NCBI RefSeq assembly: GCF_902364025.1
Contig: NZ_CABJCG010000007.1
Span: 1-64,000, forward strand
DNA length: 64,000 nucleotides
Reading direction: 5' to 3'
Source of the DNA: Enterocloster lavalensis
GTDB lineage: Bacteria > Bacillota > Clostridia > Lachnospirales > Lachnospiraceae
A program made the translations under genes and the position numbers. Positions 24,301 to 33,200 of the stretch are shown piece by piece. Within the stretch, counting starts at the first letter, position 1, and each line of letters opens with the position of its first letter. The notes below the pieces were generated by a model. That model ran no database searches. It saw only the letters and a program-made list of their open reading frames with translations, and was not told the origin of the DNA.

Positions 24301-24819
24301 CAAAAGCTTCAATTTGTGTTGCCTGAAAGCGAAGTGGAAGAGTATTCAAAGGATGGGCAGGACCCCTTACATTTCTGGTTGGGAGGAAAGGACCAACTGG
24401 CTGGGTATGGCGTCCGGCTGTCAGAAAATTTCCGCGAGGAATATCCGATTCTGGAGTACCAGAACACAGACGGCAAGTGGCTGCCGGTGACGATCCCGGA
24501 GGAGAATTATTACGTAGAAAAAGACAAGGTCATGATAAAAAACGGAGCAGGCGAGACGGTTCCCGGAGTCGTCTATACCTGTGATGTCAAAGAGTTTTTC
24601 GAGGAAGTTGAAGACTACAACCAGGTGATACGGATCAATTACCGCTGCACATGGGTTCCTTTGATTGCCTGTCCCGGAAACGTCCGCTTGGTTGGTGTTT
24701 CCAGAGTGGCAGGCCCCCCGGACCAACACGGCCCAGTTCACGTTTTCGATTCTGAATTTCCTGGAGAAAGCGGATCCGGCGGCATTGCAGGCGGGTCTGT
24801 TAAAGGACCCCTGTGGTGA
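21331..24819 (+). CDS. Giant surface protein, N-terminal piece with signal peptide and Gly/Ser/Asn/Glu repeat
   Basis: The ATG at 21331 has AGAGG upstream; one at 21310 has none. Residues 1-35 form a signal peptide (KKQLVLRAAKR, TALLIALIMVVEQ, WAKA). A beta-rich domain of ~140 residues follows, then about 200 residues of repeats of GSGSGNENGG type (21,895-22,530), a Pro/Glu-rich acidic stretch, and further beta-rich modules (YVFCPTADQMEEGSNIEN..., TFEDFDITMEVP...). The last ~33 codons (after 24719) read out of the ancestral frame and give a run ending GGIAGGSVKGPLW. As it stands, translation would release a secreted fragment lacking an anchor. Likely role: surface display or adhesion. No named fold except the signal and linker can be given. 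Confidence 0.75.
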   Translation: MTEEKKQLVLRAAKRMTALLIALIMVVEQVPWNPALPIWAKAAVEHDPPDIKGAFNMKTDDSGIQLEKGTITLSKKTRAEGEIQLVANSAAADSTIYDLALHIDTPTIFRNRDGEVFAAIVGETDRDGNAFGPEQYALSNDLEIIGGVEVAFPGLSDDDWQIWNTDNASQLMDDILFMEEMVPGQTGGSVQGGGSGSNSGQGSSDSTDQNQTDNSGKDQETDGSGSGNDENGSGSGTENGGNNSENGSGSGTENGGNGSESGNGSGENRNGSGSGNENGGNGSENGSGSGSGNENGGSGSENGSGSGSGNENGGNGSGENGNGSGSGNENNGSGTENGGGSGSGNENSGSENGSGTENGSGSESGNENSGSGTENGSGSGNESENSDSGSGSSTSNSDSHSDAGSTTASISVRDRARLMTAPVASGSTADGDHTAEDKPDANEEETEEPDGEPAGDKGDEGTSGKPEGDTPENGGEAEPAPENPSKDQTTEGGKQETTDQAQPVKPEAVMDQGSVYQMSSFTASDSSSYNYVFCPTADQMEEGSNIENLQYYRGNVRLNMIASKTGYKPEQARIVKVYFKFWITDDSSVESRFIPEGLLASCWTWVNYYGYQYADQPNKVLPEDAKVVGFIPEEPRNVNSILNLLYTNIDWKLNFKTIRGAEDNPVHAWQKNNYASYLLSVENTSGLIEEEDGTLYLPPNEEDWVPDETTFEDFDITMEVPSNSQSAAYANPYQYRKYYMDPDTGALEENPAYADQTGTDVTRLFGGTWIANDLSNVEHDASAYDESGGVVIVDVTDVKKEFWEVEDPNKLVEEGGTVVGYNWNAGCNFDFVSRDFKLYPPQFSKEYNENVDPEKEKECPTKRVYRIFAPFGNSLKLDSQRRAQATVNTNGVVYFGGNKDKNEPEPQGDDNENLGYRWYKREKAGTVLQVSSFDANGEKLVQTEEAFVGKELIYTLDGIGAGDEENTKGDYNAPMYRPQVTDQLPEAFDLQKLQFVLPESEVEEYSKDGQDPLHFWLGGKDQLAGYGVRLSENFREEYPILEYQNTDGKWLPVTIPEENYYVEKDKVMIKNGAGETVPGVVYTCDVKEFFEEVEDYNQVIRINYRCTWVPLIACPGNVRLVGVSRVAGPPDQHGPVHVFDSEFPGESGSGGIAGGSVKGPLW
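21895..22530 (+). repeat. Long low-complexity tandem repeat (Gly-Ser-Gly-Asn-Glu-Asn)
   Basis: About 640 bp of degenerate 12-30 bp repeats of ggaagcggctccggaagcgg / aaacgagaatggcggaaac type, encoding GSGSGNENGG-like segments. It forms a flexible hydrophilic linker near the N-terminus. The repeat gives long artefactual open frames on the opposite strand. Confidence 0.9.
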
Positions 24820-27800
24820 GTTTGACGTGGAGAATGAAGTTTACAAGCGGCAAACACCGGAATCCAAGCCAGAGAAGATGGTCAATCCCTCCGACATTTC
24901 CGGGGACGTTCTGGCGGAAACTTTTATTAAAGAAGAAACTAAAATCGATCAGGATGAACTGGCGACGCCGGCCATCATGGATTTTGGCAATTATCTGTGG
25001 AAGATCCGCAATGAATCCGACGGAGAGGGGTATAACGTCAGTTTCACCTTCAAGTTGGACGAAAAGGTGCAGGATGAACAGCAGGACGCAAAAGAAGGCG
25101 ATATGGTAGACGCGTTCCTGACCTCAGGCATCCGCATCAGCAAAGCGCTGCTGAAGGCAGGCGACGAGCCGCATAAACGGGACGAGAAGGGAAGAATCAC
25201 CAAAGAACCCGCCCCCATGCTGACCATGACCGTGGTGGATGAAAACGCGCCCGGAGGCAAGCGGACGATTCAGTACACCCGCTCGGAGCTGATGGAGCAC
25301 ATTGTGACCGATCCGGAGGGAGGAGGAGTCAATCCGCTTCCCGAGTACACAGACAATTCGGTATATCTGGATCTGCGGGAACTCTCCACGGATCCGGACG
25401 AGGCGCCGCATCCCATTCAGATTATTGAATTCCGGCTGGATTTTGATTCCTTCAAGGGTAAATATGAATTGGAAAAGCCAGACGAGGAGGAAGAAGGGGA
25501 AGAGGGCGGGGTGGAAACCTTGGAAGCCCCAGAGGAAGAACCCGCTCCTGTGGAAGACCTCCAGGCGGATCAGTGGGTGCGTATTTACGGAACCTCCATG
25601 AATATCTGTACCGCTCCCGGCAAGGTGACCTGCCAGGTGAACGGCTGGAAGAACCGTTTTAACGGTGAGATCATGGAGGAAGAGCAGTACCGGTACAAAA
25701 ATGAGGATGAGACAAAGCTTAAGTTCGTGATGGCCAAGCCAACCATCGATGCCTATGTCTCATGGACGGATAAAGCCCTGGATAAAAAATTCAGCGCTAA
25801 ACAGCAGCCTGTACCCTACCGGAACCAGTTTTCCTACGATCTGGCCCTGGGCAACGATTCCACGGCGGTGATGTACAAGGGGATCATCGATCTGAATCTG
25901 GATGTGTTCGACGGAGATTATCCAGTGGAAGAGCTACGCTATAAGGGCTTTGCCGCTGAGAGCCTGGAATTTGATATGAGCAAGATGCTCGACCCGGAGA
26001 GCAAGAATAACTGGGCGGAGATGGAGGAAATCCAATTCTTCGACGTGGACCACAGAGGGGAGAAGGATCTGCCCGCCGTCACATTTAAGATGGAAGAACT
26101 GACTGGCTTCGTCAATGGAAACAAACGTCTGGTACTGCCAGTGGACAAAGTCCGCGAAAAGGGCGGATTTGATGAGGAGTGGATTCCCGGCAGGATTGTG
26201 ATCATTCTCAATGAGATGGACGGCGAGATGGTTCCGGAGCATATGGTGGATTCCAACGGCGACGGCAATCCGGACAAGCTGGTTCCGGAAAAACTGCTGC
26301 ACATGCAGGTGATCGGCCACGCCAACGTCTATGAGCGGGATCTGGAACTGGGAAATGCGTTTACCGCGGAGACCCAGAAGAATTTCGAGGGCAAAAAATT
26401 CCAGACCACAGTCACGGACGATGGTGGGAAAAAGGACGATAAGCCCATTGGAATCAAGAAACTATATGTGGATCCTAATCCCGAGGTACGGCTGGACGTG
26501 TATTCCAGGACCGGATATCCCGGAGCAAAGTGGAGCCATTATCACTTTTCATACGGCGGAGAGCGCAATCCCGATGTGCAGTTCGACGAGATCCGTCCGG
26601 ATGGAACAACGCCGATGTCCGATGTATATTATGAGAAGGGGGCGGCAGGTGATTCCGAGACCGTAAGAGCGTGGCTGTCCAACTACTATGACAACAAAGA
26701 GGGAAGCCGGGAAGCCTCCAGCCTGATAGCCGGTGTGCTGGAACTGGATATTCCCTGCCGACTGAACGACGGGACGTCGGACGCTACCGGTGATGCGGGC
26801 GATAATGGTGTGAACCATGTGCTGCTAAACCGGCCGGAGGGATTTATCACATCGGAACTGAGAATTTATAACAAAGAAGAGTTCTCCGGAAAGATTACAA
26901 GTGTTACAATTCAGGGCTGGAAGGCCGACGGAAGCGCCGTTGAGATTAAGATCAAGGGGGAGGACCTGATTCAGAAGGGCGAGGACTATGTGGTTCCCAA
27001 AGATATGTGGGAACATGAGGGAATGGTCCTGCCCAACAAGTTTATCGTTGAATTTGAGAATTTTGCCGGGACGGTGGAGAAGGATCAGTTTTATGTGGAT
27101 CTGGACGGAAAGGCTACCTACGGAATTGCTTACCGTTTTAAGGCCAGCTTCCACACTGTGGATAAGCGTCCTGAGGCAGTACACAATCGCGACGATAAGC
27201 CGTCAAATCTGCGCCCGAAGGATGAATACTATGCCGAGGACCGGGATGAGCACATCCTGAAGGTTAACGATTCGACGGCGCCCTGGTTGGCTGTAGCGGC
27301 CAGCTATAAGGCGTACCAGGAGGATGCCTTTAAGAACGAGCGTTCCAGCCGCGCGCTGATGGGATATGACCAGTTGGCAGGGACGGTTTACGTGCCTTAT
27401 AACGGTCATGAAAAGGAGTTCATTTATTCAGTGGGCGCCGGAAAGGAGCCGGATCGGGTAAAACTGGAGGATGGCTCTTACATACCCGGCTGCGGATATT
27501 GCAGCTATGGTACCAGATTTGACATATATCAGGAGGATCGTTTGTCAAGCCCTGAGAACGGTTATCGTATGCTGACAGAGGGTACTCTGTTCATCGAGCT
27601 GCCCGTAGTTGAGGAACCCGGAGACACGGAGGACCCGATAAAAGGCTTTGTATTCGATCAGTTAATGATTGAGAAAAAAATGCTGGACAAGGCGGACCGT
27701 ATTTTCAGCGTGGAGTTCGGCGGACTTTCCAATCAGCAGTCCATGGATGTTCACAAGGGCATCGCGGCGGCGGACTCCGTTGTATTGGGAGGAATGGAAA

Positions 27801-30295
27801 ACGAAAATCCCATCAGCGAATGGTTTGACGAAGATGGCAATTTTGTGGTATCCCTGGAGAATTTGCAGAAAATCAACCGAAATCTGACAGGTGTGCGCTA
27901 TATCCGCATCCGTTTTGCGGAAATCAAGGCCAATACGGGAACCGCAGCCGATGCGCTGCAGGTTCGGGTGAGCGGCACAACCAACGTTTACGCGGAGGAT
28001 CCCACGCTCCAGAGCCGGGCGGACTTCTTCCGGCCGGAGCGGTACAACTTTGAGCAGCACGGCGACGGCGTTAAGGGGAGAAAAACGGACCAGCCGATCC
28101 GGATTGATCCGAAGTATGGTTATATCAGCGTCCAGAAGCCTCATCCCTACGCGTTTTTACAGTCGATTTTTGACGACGATGCGTTAAACGCTAAGAAGCT
28201 GCCCGCTGCCAACCTGTATACGGCGAAATCCATCGATTCCAATCGCTGGTACAGCAGCCTGCCGAAAAATCCGATGCTTGCGCAGGCTCCGCTGGGCGAT
28301 CTGTTTAAGCTTCCGGAGTATGACCGGTATCAGCACAGCTATCTGTTTACCTTCGGAAACCAGCTGATCCGCTCCCACACGGGGCAGAATAACAGCCTTT
28401 CGGATGGAAGCTTTTCGGATATCCCGCAGGCGGAATTCCGGGTGGATGTGCCGATTTATTCAAATTATGAGAAAGAGAAAGGATTCCTGGTGACGAAGAT
28501 CGTCATCGACAGGGACTTGTTAAAGTACGGCGAAAAGCCCAGCATCATCATCTATGACAAAGACTATCAGACTGTGATCCGGACCTATAAAGCCGACGAG
28601 GTGAAAACTCTGTTTGACGGCCGCGAGGATCTGGACAGCCTAGGCCAGACCACAGGCGCAGGTGCTAAAATTGATGAAAAGGATCTTGTTATCACCGTTG
28701 GCGGAAAAGAGGCCTATGATCTGGATAAGGATGCGGTAGTCGGATCCGTCAAGATCGTGTTCGAAAATTATGAAGGAAACGATCATATTAAGAAAAGCGA
28801 TGACGATCAAACCGCAATGTACCCCTACGACGGACAGGTGCTCTCCAACGCCCAGACCAGCCCTGCGAACGTGATCCATGAGGTCAGCAAGCAGAACTGG
28901 CTGCGCATTTACGGAAAACCGACCTCTTTCCACGATACCCAGACCAGCGCTGAGGACTCCCAGAATCAGCAGGGCGTATCCATCGGCTCCACGGTGGGCG
29001 ATCTGGTGAGCGGGCAGTCCAAAGGAAATGCTGTGTTCCTGGAAAACGGGATTTACCAGTGGAATGTAAAGAACGGCGTAAAAGAGGTCATCGATGTTAA
29101 AGATTCCATATACCAGATTACCACATCGTTCGAGCCGCTGAAAGCGGTTCCCACGCTGGAAGTGCGTCCTTATGGTATGGATGCCAATGGAAAGCTGGTG
29201 TACGGCGGCAATCAGACGACACTGAACGCCAGCATCGGCGGTAAGAATGCCTGGTACGGCGTTAAGCTGGGCAATACCGGCGCCAGCCGTATTTATCAGG
29301 GCGTGGTCCGGTTTGAGATGCCCATTACCTCAGGGCCGGTGAACGCCCAGGGCAAACAGTATATCAACGGTTTTGAGGTGAACTCCATCGTTTCCGATGA
29401 GAAGTTTATCCCCAATATCAGCCGCGGCGACAGGGTTTACCTGGAGTCCATCACGCTGGTGGAGCATCCGCCCCTGCAGGTGGACGAAGACAATAAATTC
29501 GATGAGAACATTGACCCTGGCAAGGCTGCCAAGGTTGTGATTGAGCTGCCTAAAAATGAGAATGGCACCTACATTTATCCTGAGCTAGATAAGCTGGACG
29601 AATACGTCTACAATGTGACTTATTGGGACCATGACCAGCAGAAAACGGAGCGCGAACCGGTAAAGGCTTCCGAGCTTATCAAAAAGCAGGGCAGCGCCTA
29701 TCTGCTGTCCGTGAGCAAGAGCGTTTGGAATACCAAGGAATGCCCGTTCGAGCATCCTAAGGATATCGCTGTGGCAATCGGAAGCTACACCAGCTACAAG
29801 GAAGACACGGCGACCTATAAACCGGCGGATATGGTGAAAAACAACGAGAGCATGCTGCTGGTAAAGGGTACGCCCACAGGTTACATCTACGAGCTGGACG
29901 GCAGCGGCGACTTAGAAGAGTTAAAGCCGGTGCAGAATCTGAAGATGAAGGCCGTCTGGGTTAACGCTTACGAGGGCAACAGCGAGTACGGCAGCCTTCT
30001 GACCAGAACCGCCAACAGCTTTGCAATCCTGCACATTGATCCCTCCGAGCCGACGCTGGAGATGAGCGCGGTGAAGCAGCGTAAGGACGAAGGCGAGGAA
30101 CCTAAGGCGTATGACGGCGAGGCTCCGATCCTGACCATTTCCTATGAGTATAAAGAGGGAACCGCGTACCGGTATTATCTGGGCAACAGCTGCGAGAGCG
30201 GAATGTCTCAGCCCATTCTCGCGGTGGATCTGCCTCTGTATGGCGAAGAGACAGCGACCAACGAGCAGGAGGAGCTTGCAGAGGCTTCCAGATGA
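24665..30295 (+). CDS. Giant surface protein, middle piece (frame 2)
   Basis: The frame opens at a TTG with no Shine-Dalgarno; coding resemblance begins about 24,720 (RTNTAQFTFSILNFLEKADP). The ~1,850 residues are repeats of beta-type modules with recurrent patterns such as FRVDVPIYSN..., IVIDRDLLKYGEKPSIIIYD, QWVRIYGTS, and NWLRIYGKP. No signal peptide and no anchor, so it makes sense only fused to its neighbours. Its stop (TGA 30293-30295) overlaps the ATG of the third piece as ATGA, with an AGGAGG 16 nt upstream, so reinitiation cannot be excluded, but the next piece would then be retained in the cytoplasm. See the locus entry for the frame evidence. Confidence 0.65.
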   Translation: MPVPETSAWLVFPEWQAPRTNTAQFTFSILNFLEKADPAALQAGLLKDPCGEFDVENEVYKRQTPESKPEKMVNPSDISGDVLAETFIKEETKIDQDELATPAIMDFGNYLWKIRNESDGEGYNVSFTFKLDEKVQDEQQDAKEGDMVDAFLTSGIRISKALLKAGDEPHKRDEKGRITKEPAPMLTMTVVDENAPGGKRTIQYTRSELMEHIVTDPEGGGVNPLPEYTDNSVYLDLRELSTDPDEAPHPIQIIEFRLDFDSFKGKYELEKPDEEEEGEEGGVETLEAPEEEPAPVEDLQADQWVRIYGTSMNICTAPGKVTCQVNGWKNRFNGEIMEEEQYRYKNEDETKLKFVMAKPTIDAYVSWTDKALDKKFSAKQQPVPYRNQFSYDLALGNDSTAVMYKGIIDLNLDVFDGDYPVEELRYKGFAAESLEFDMSKMLDPESKNNWAEMEEIQFFDVDHRGEKDLPAVTFKMEELTGFVNGNKRLVLPVDKVREKGGFDEEWIPGRIVIILNEMDGEMVPEHMVDSNGDGNPDKLVPEKLLHMQVIGHANVYERDLELGNAFTAETQKNFEGKKFQTTVTDDGGKKDDKPIGIKKLYVDPNPEVRLDVYSRTGYPGAKWSHYHFSYGGERNPDVQFDEIRPDGTTPMSDVYYEKGAAGDSETVRAWLSNYYDNKEGSREASSLIAGVLELDIPCRLNDGTSDATGDAGDNGVNHVLLNRPEGFITSELRIYNKEEFSGKITSVTIQGWKADGSAVEIKIKGEDLIQKGEDYVVPKDMWEHEGMVLPNKFIVEFENFAGTVEKDQFYVDLDGKATYGIAYRFKASFHTVDKRPEAVHNRDDKPSNLRPKDEYYAEDRDEHILKVNDSTAPWLAVAASYKAYQEDAFKNERSSRALMGYDQLAGTVYVPYNGHEKEFIYSVGAGKEPDRVKLEDGSYIPGCGYCSYGTRFDIYQEDRLSSPENGYRMLTEGTLFIELPVVEEPGDTEDPIKGFVFDQLMIEKKMLDKADRIFSVEFGGLSNQQSMDVHKGIAAADSVVLGGMENENPISEWFDEDGNFVVSLENLQKINRNLTGVRYIRIRFAEIKANTGTAADALQVRVSGTTNVYAEDPTLQSRADFFRPERYNFEQHGDGVKGRKTDQPIRIDPKYGYISVQKPHPYAFLQSIFDDDALNAKKLPAANLYTAKSIDSNRWYSSLPKNPMLAQAPLGDLFKLPEYDRYQHSYLFTFGNQLIRSHTGQNNSLSDGSFSDIPQAEFRVDVPIYSNYEKEKGFLVTKIVIDRDLLKYGEKPSIIIYDKDYQTVIRTYKADEVKTLFDGREDLDSLGQTTGAGAKIDEKDLVITVGGKEAYDLDKDAVVGSVKIVFENYEGNDHIKKSDDDQTAMYPYDGQVLSNAQTSPANVIHEVSKQNWLRIYGKPTSFHDTQTSAEDSQNQQGVSIGSTVGDLVSGQSKGNAVFLENGIYQWNVKNGVKEVIDVKDSIYQITTSFEPLKAVPTLEVRPYGMDANGKLVYGGNQTTLNASIGGKNAWYGVKLGNTGASRIYQGVVRFEMPITSGPVNAQGKQYINGFEVNSIVSDEKFIPNISRGDRVYLESITLVEHPPLQVDEDNKFDENIDPGKAAKVVIELPKNENGTYIYPELDKLDEYVYNVTYWDHDQQKTEREPVKASELIKKQGSAYLLSVSKSVWNTKECPFEHPKDIAVAIGSYTSYKEDTATYKPADMVKNNESMLLVKGTPTGYIYELDGSGDLEELKPVQNLKMKAVWVNAYEGNSEYGSLLTRTANSFAILHIDPSEPTLEMSAVKQRKDEGEEPKAYDGEAPILTISYEYKEGTAYRYYLGNSCESGMSQPILAVDLPLYGEETATNEQEELAEASR

Positions 30296-33200
30296 CGGAT
30301 ATTTATATGGACAAGAAGCTGATCGGAAACGGAGAGCTGCTTGGCTATACGGACCTCACCGGGGAGTATTATGATAAGGACGACCAGGAGAACCTTCCGG
30401 AGAACCCCGTGGAGGCAGGTTGGGAACCGGTGTACGACGACGGCGTGACCAAGGTCTATGAGATCCGGATTTACGACCGTCTGGCAGTGGATGAGGAGAC
30501 CGGAGATCCCATTTGTTACGTGATTCAGGGCGACGAACTGGATGGGCTGATGGAACAGCGCAAAAAGGATAAGGGAGTTGTGATCCCTTATACTACCTGG
30601 TATCAGGAGAATGACGACGTCCGAAATATCCGGTACCCGGGCAAGGTGGAGCTGGTATTCGACACCTTTGAGGGTGATGTGATCAATGACGTAAAGAACC
30701 ACGTGGACTACCGCGGAATTGTGGAGCTGCGCGGACAGATCAACCGCTACGGCGATATGTACACGTACCAGCGCAATTACGTGGACGACAATGTGGTGAA
30801 CTATGATAATACCTTTACGGACGCCAACGGTAAGGTTTCCGTATTTGCGGGCAACCAGATCATGGCCAAGGCTTCCTTTATCGATTATGTGTCCGGCACA
30901 GATACCAAGGTGGAATCCAAGGACAAGAAGGATGCGTTGGATTGGGCGGCCTTTGACGTTAAAGAGCCGCTGCCCAAGATTTCTGCAGAGAGCCAGTATT
31001 ACAACCGCCAGGCGATCAACGAGAGCCATCGGGGCGACTATACTTACAGGGATTTTGCGCCCTCAAACGCTACCGGAGCGAAGCGCAACGACCAGACCGA
31101 TATCACAGCTTCCGTGGACGGCAACACCGAGTGGAACATTGTGCCCTATGCCCGGGAATATCTGTCCGTGTTTGGCCTGACCAACGACAGTATCTCCCGT
31201 ATGGAGAATTTCCGGTTTGAGATGACGCCGGGCTTAAATACGGGAAATGTGTGGGATGACACAGTGGCGGAGTCTGAGAAAAACCGCGGCTTCCATACCA
31301 TGGACGTTATCGTGCGATCAGAGCTGTTCAACCAGGCGGTGATCGACCGGATCACGATTATTGATGAAAACAGCGACAGGAAGCTGGTGCTGGAGCGCGT
31401 GGGGTATACTCCGACGCTGCCCAGGCCCTCAGGGTATCGCAATCCCTATGAAAAGCTGGAGATTGCCACGGAAAAACCCGAGCGGCCGGAAGATATTAAC
31501 CGGAATGTTGTGTTCTCTGTGAAATTGTACGATCTGAAGGATCAGTTGCGCTCTGATTACGGTACGGTGAGCAGGCAGAGCCAGGATACGGGATACGATC
31601 AGGTGGCTTCCCTGGCAAAGGGGCTTTATAAGACCTATGCGGGCGATCTGGTGATCCCCAGAACCACCATAATTGAGAGCGCAGGAATGCCGACTGTCAG
31701 CCAGGTGCTGGTGGAAGGTTCCGATTTCCTGCCCATGCGTAATCCTGAGTATAAGGCGGATCACGACAAATGGGTTGGAACTCATGAGATTAACACGGAC
31801 CAGGGTACGGATCAAGCTGAGACCATTGTGTTCGTGGGCATCAGCGACACGGAGATTATTAACGCCCAGGACATCGGAGGAGCTAAGGAGACCCGTAATC
31901 AGGGATATTTCCATACCTATCTCTATGGACATACCTATGAGCAGTGGAAGGAAGCCTGCAAACTGGCAGCGGAACAGCCTCACGGCAAGCAGGATGAGGA
32001 TGGAAACAACTTTGACCGGGTGGCCACTATGGACCACCGCCGCAGTGATACGGACGCCACCTATATTAAGACGCCGCAGATGTATTTTGACACGACCATC
32101 AGCGCGGTGTTCAGGGATAAGCTGACCGATTCCGAGAAGTCGGCGGGAGATTACCGTTTTACGGACGAGACGACCGGCAGCTACCAGAACCGGGATGCCC
32201 ATAATTGGAGCAGTTATCCCAAATATATGGACAATAACTGGCTGACAGTGGGCTATAAGTCCCTGGCCGGTTACACGGTAGATTTCCGGCAGTTGGGTAC
32301 TTCGTTGGCAGGAACTGCAAAATACCAGAGCGGTTACAGGTTGTACTCAAACGGTACGGTTTCTCAGGACTACAACGCCGCCGCTAACGTGGAGATGGTG
32401 GTGACGCTGCCTGCAGAGAGCTTTGACGCGTATTTTATCAAGCTGCGTCCCAGGCTGCGCCCCTTCGTAAACTCCATTACCGTTTATCCGGTGAAGGGAG
32501 AGCCATATACTGTAACAGATTGGAAGGAGAATGCAGAGAACGCAAATATGACCGCAGTCGATATGCTGAGCGGTGAGGGCCTGAAGCAGTGGTGGAGAAT
32601 CAATTTGCTGGCAGATCCTAACAGAGCGGATCCCGACGGGGATGAGAGCTTGTGGAAAGATTTCGAAATGCCCAAAGAATACGACGCCAGGGATCTGATC
32701 GGCTCTGCGTCCAATGCGCACCGCTATTATAAGACGCCGTCCGAGGTGGTGGAAGAGGGCGGGATTGCCAAAGTGGTGATCAATATGTCCGTCAATACCC
32801 AGGCGGCCAACGGGCCGGAAGGCAACCTGTGGGAGGTGATTAACGCCGACGAAGGGACATGGTACGAGGAAGCCTTCAATCCGGAGGCATCCCATGAGCC
32901 GTACAACCGGGCGAACCAGATCCTCAATCAGAAAAACCGCCATTCCATGGAGATCGCGGGCCGGGTGATCAAAGCGGAAAACCAGATGGGCGAGACGGTG
33001 CAAAGACAGACGGCTCAGGTGGGCGTTCGTCTGGAGCTGGGCAGCCAGTTTAACATCGACGACAGAAATGAATCGAAGAATCTGTCCAGAGAGCCCCGGT
33101 ACGCTGGAAAAGTGCGGGATCAGGACAAGGTCAGCCGGATCCGTGTGCAGAAATCTGCGGTGAGCAACCGGAATGCCGGTTCGGAAACCGGCGACAATGT

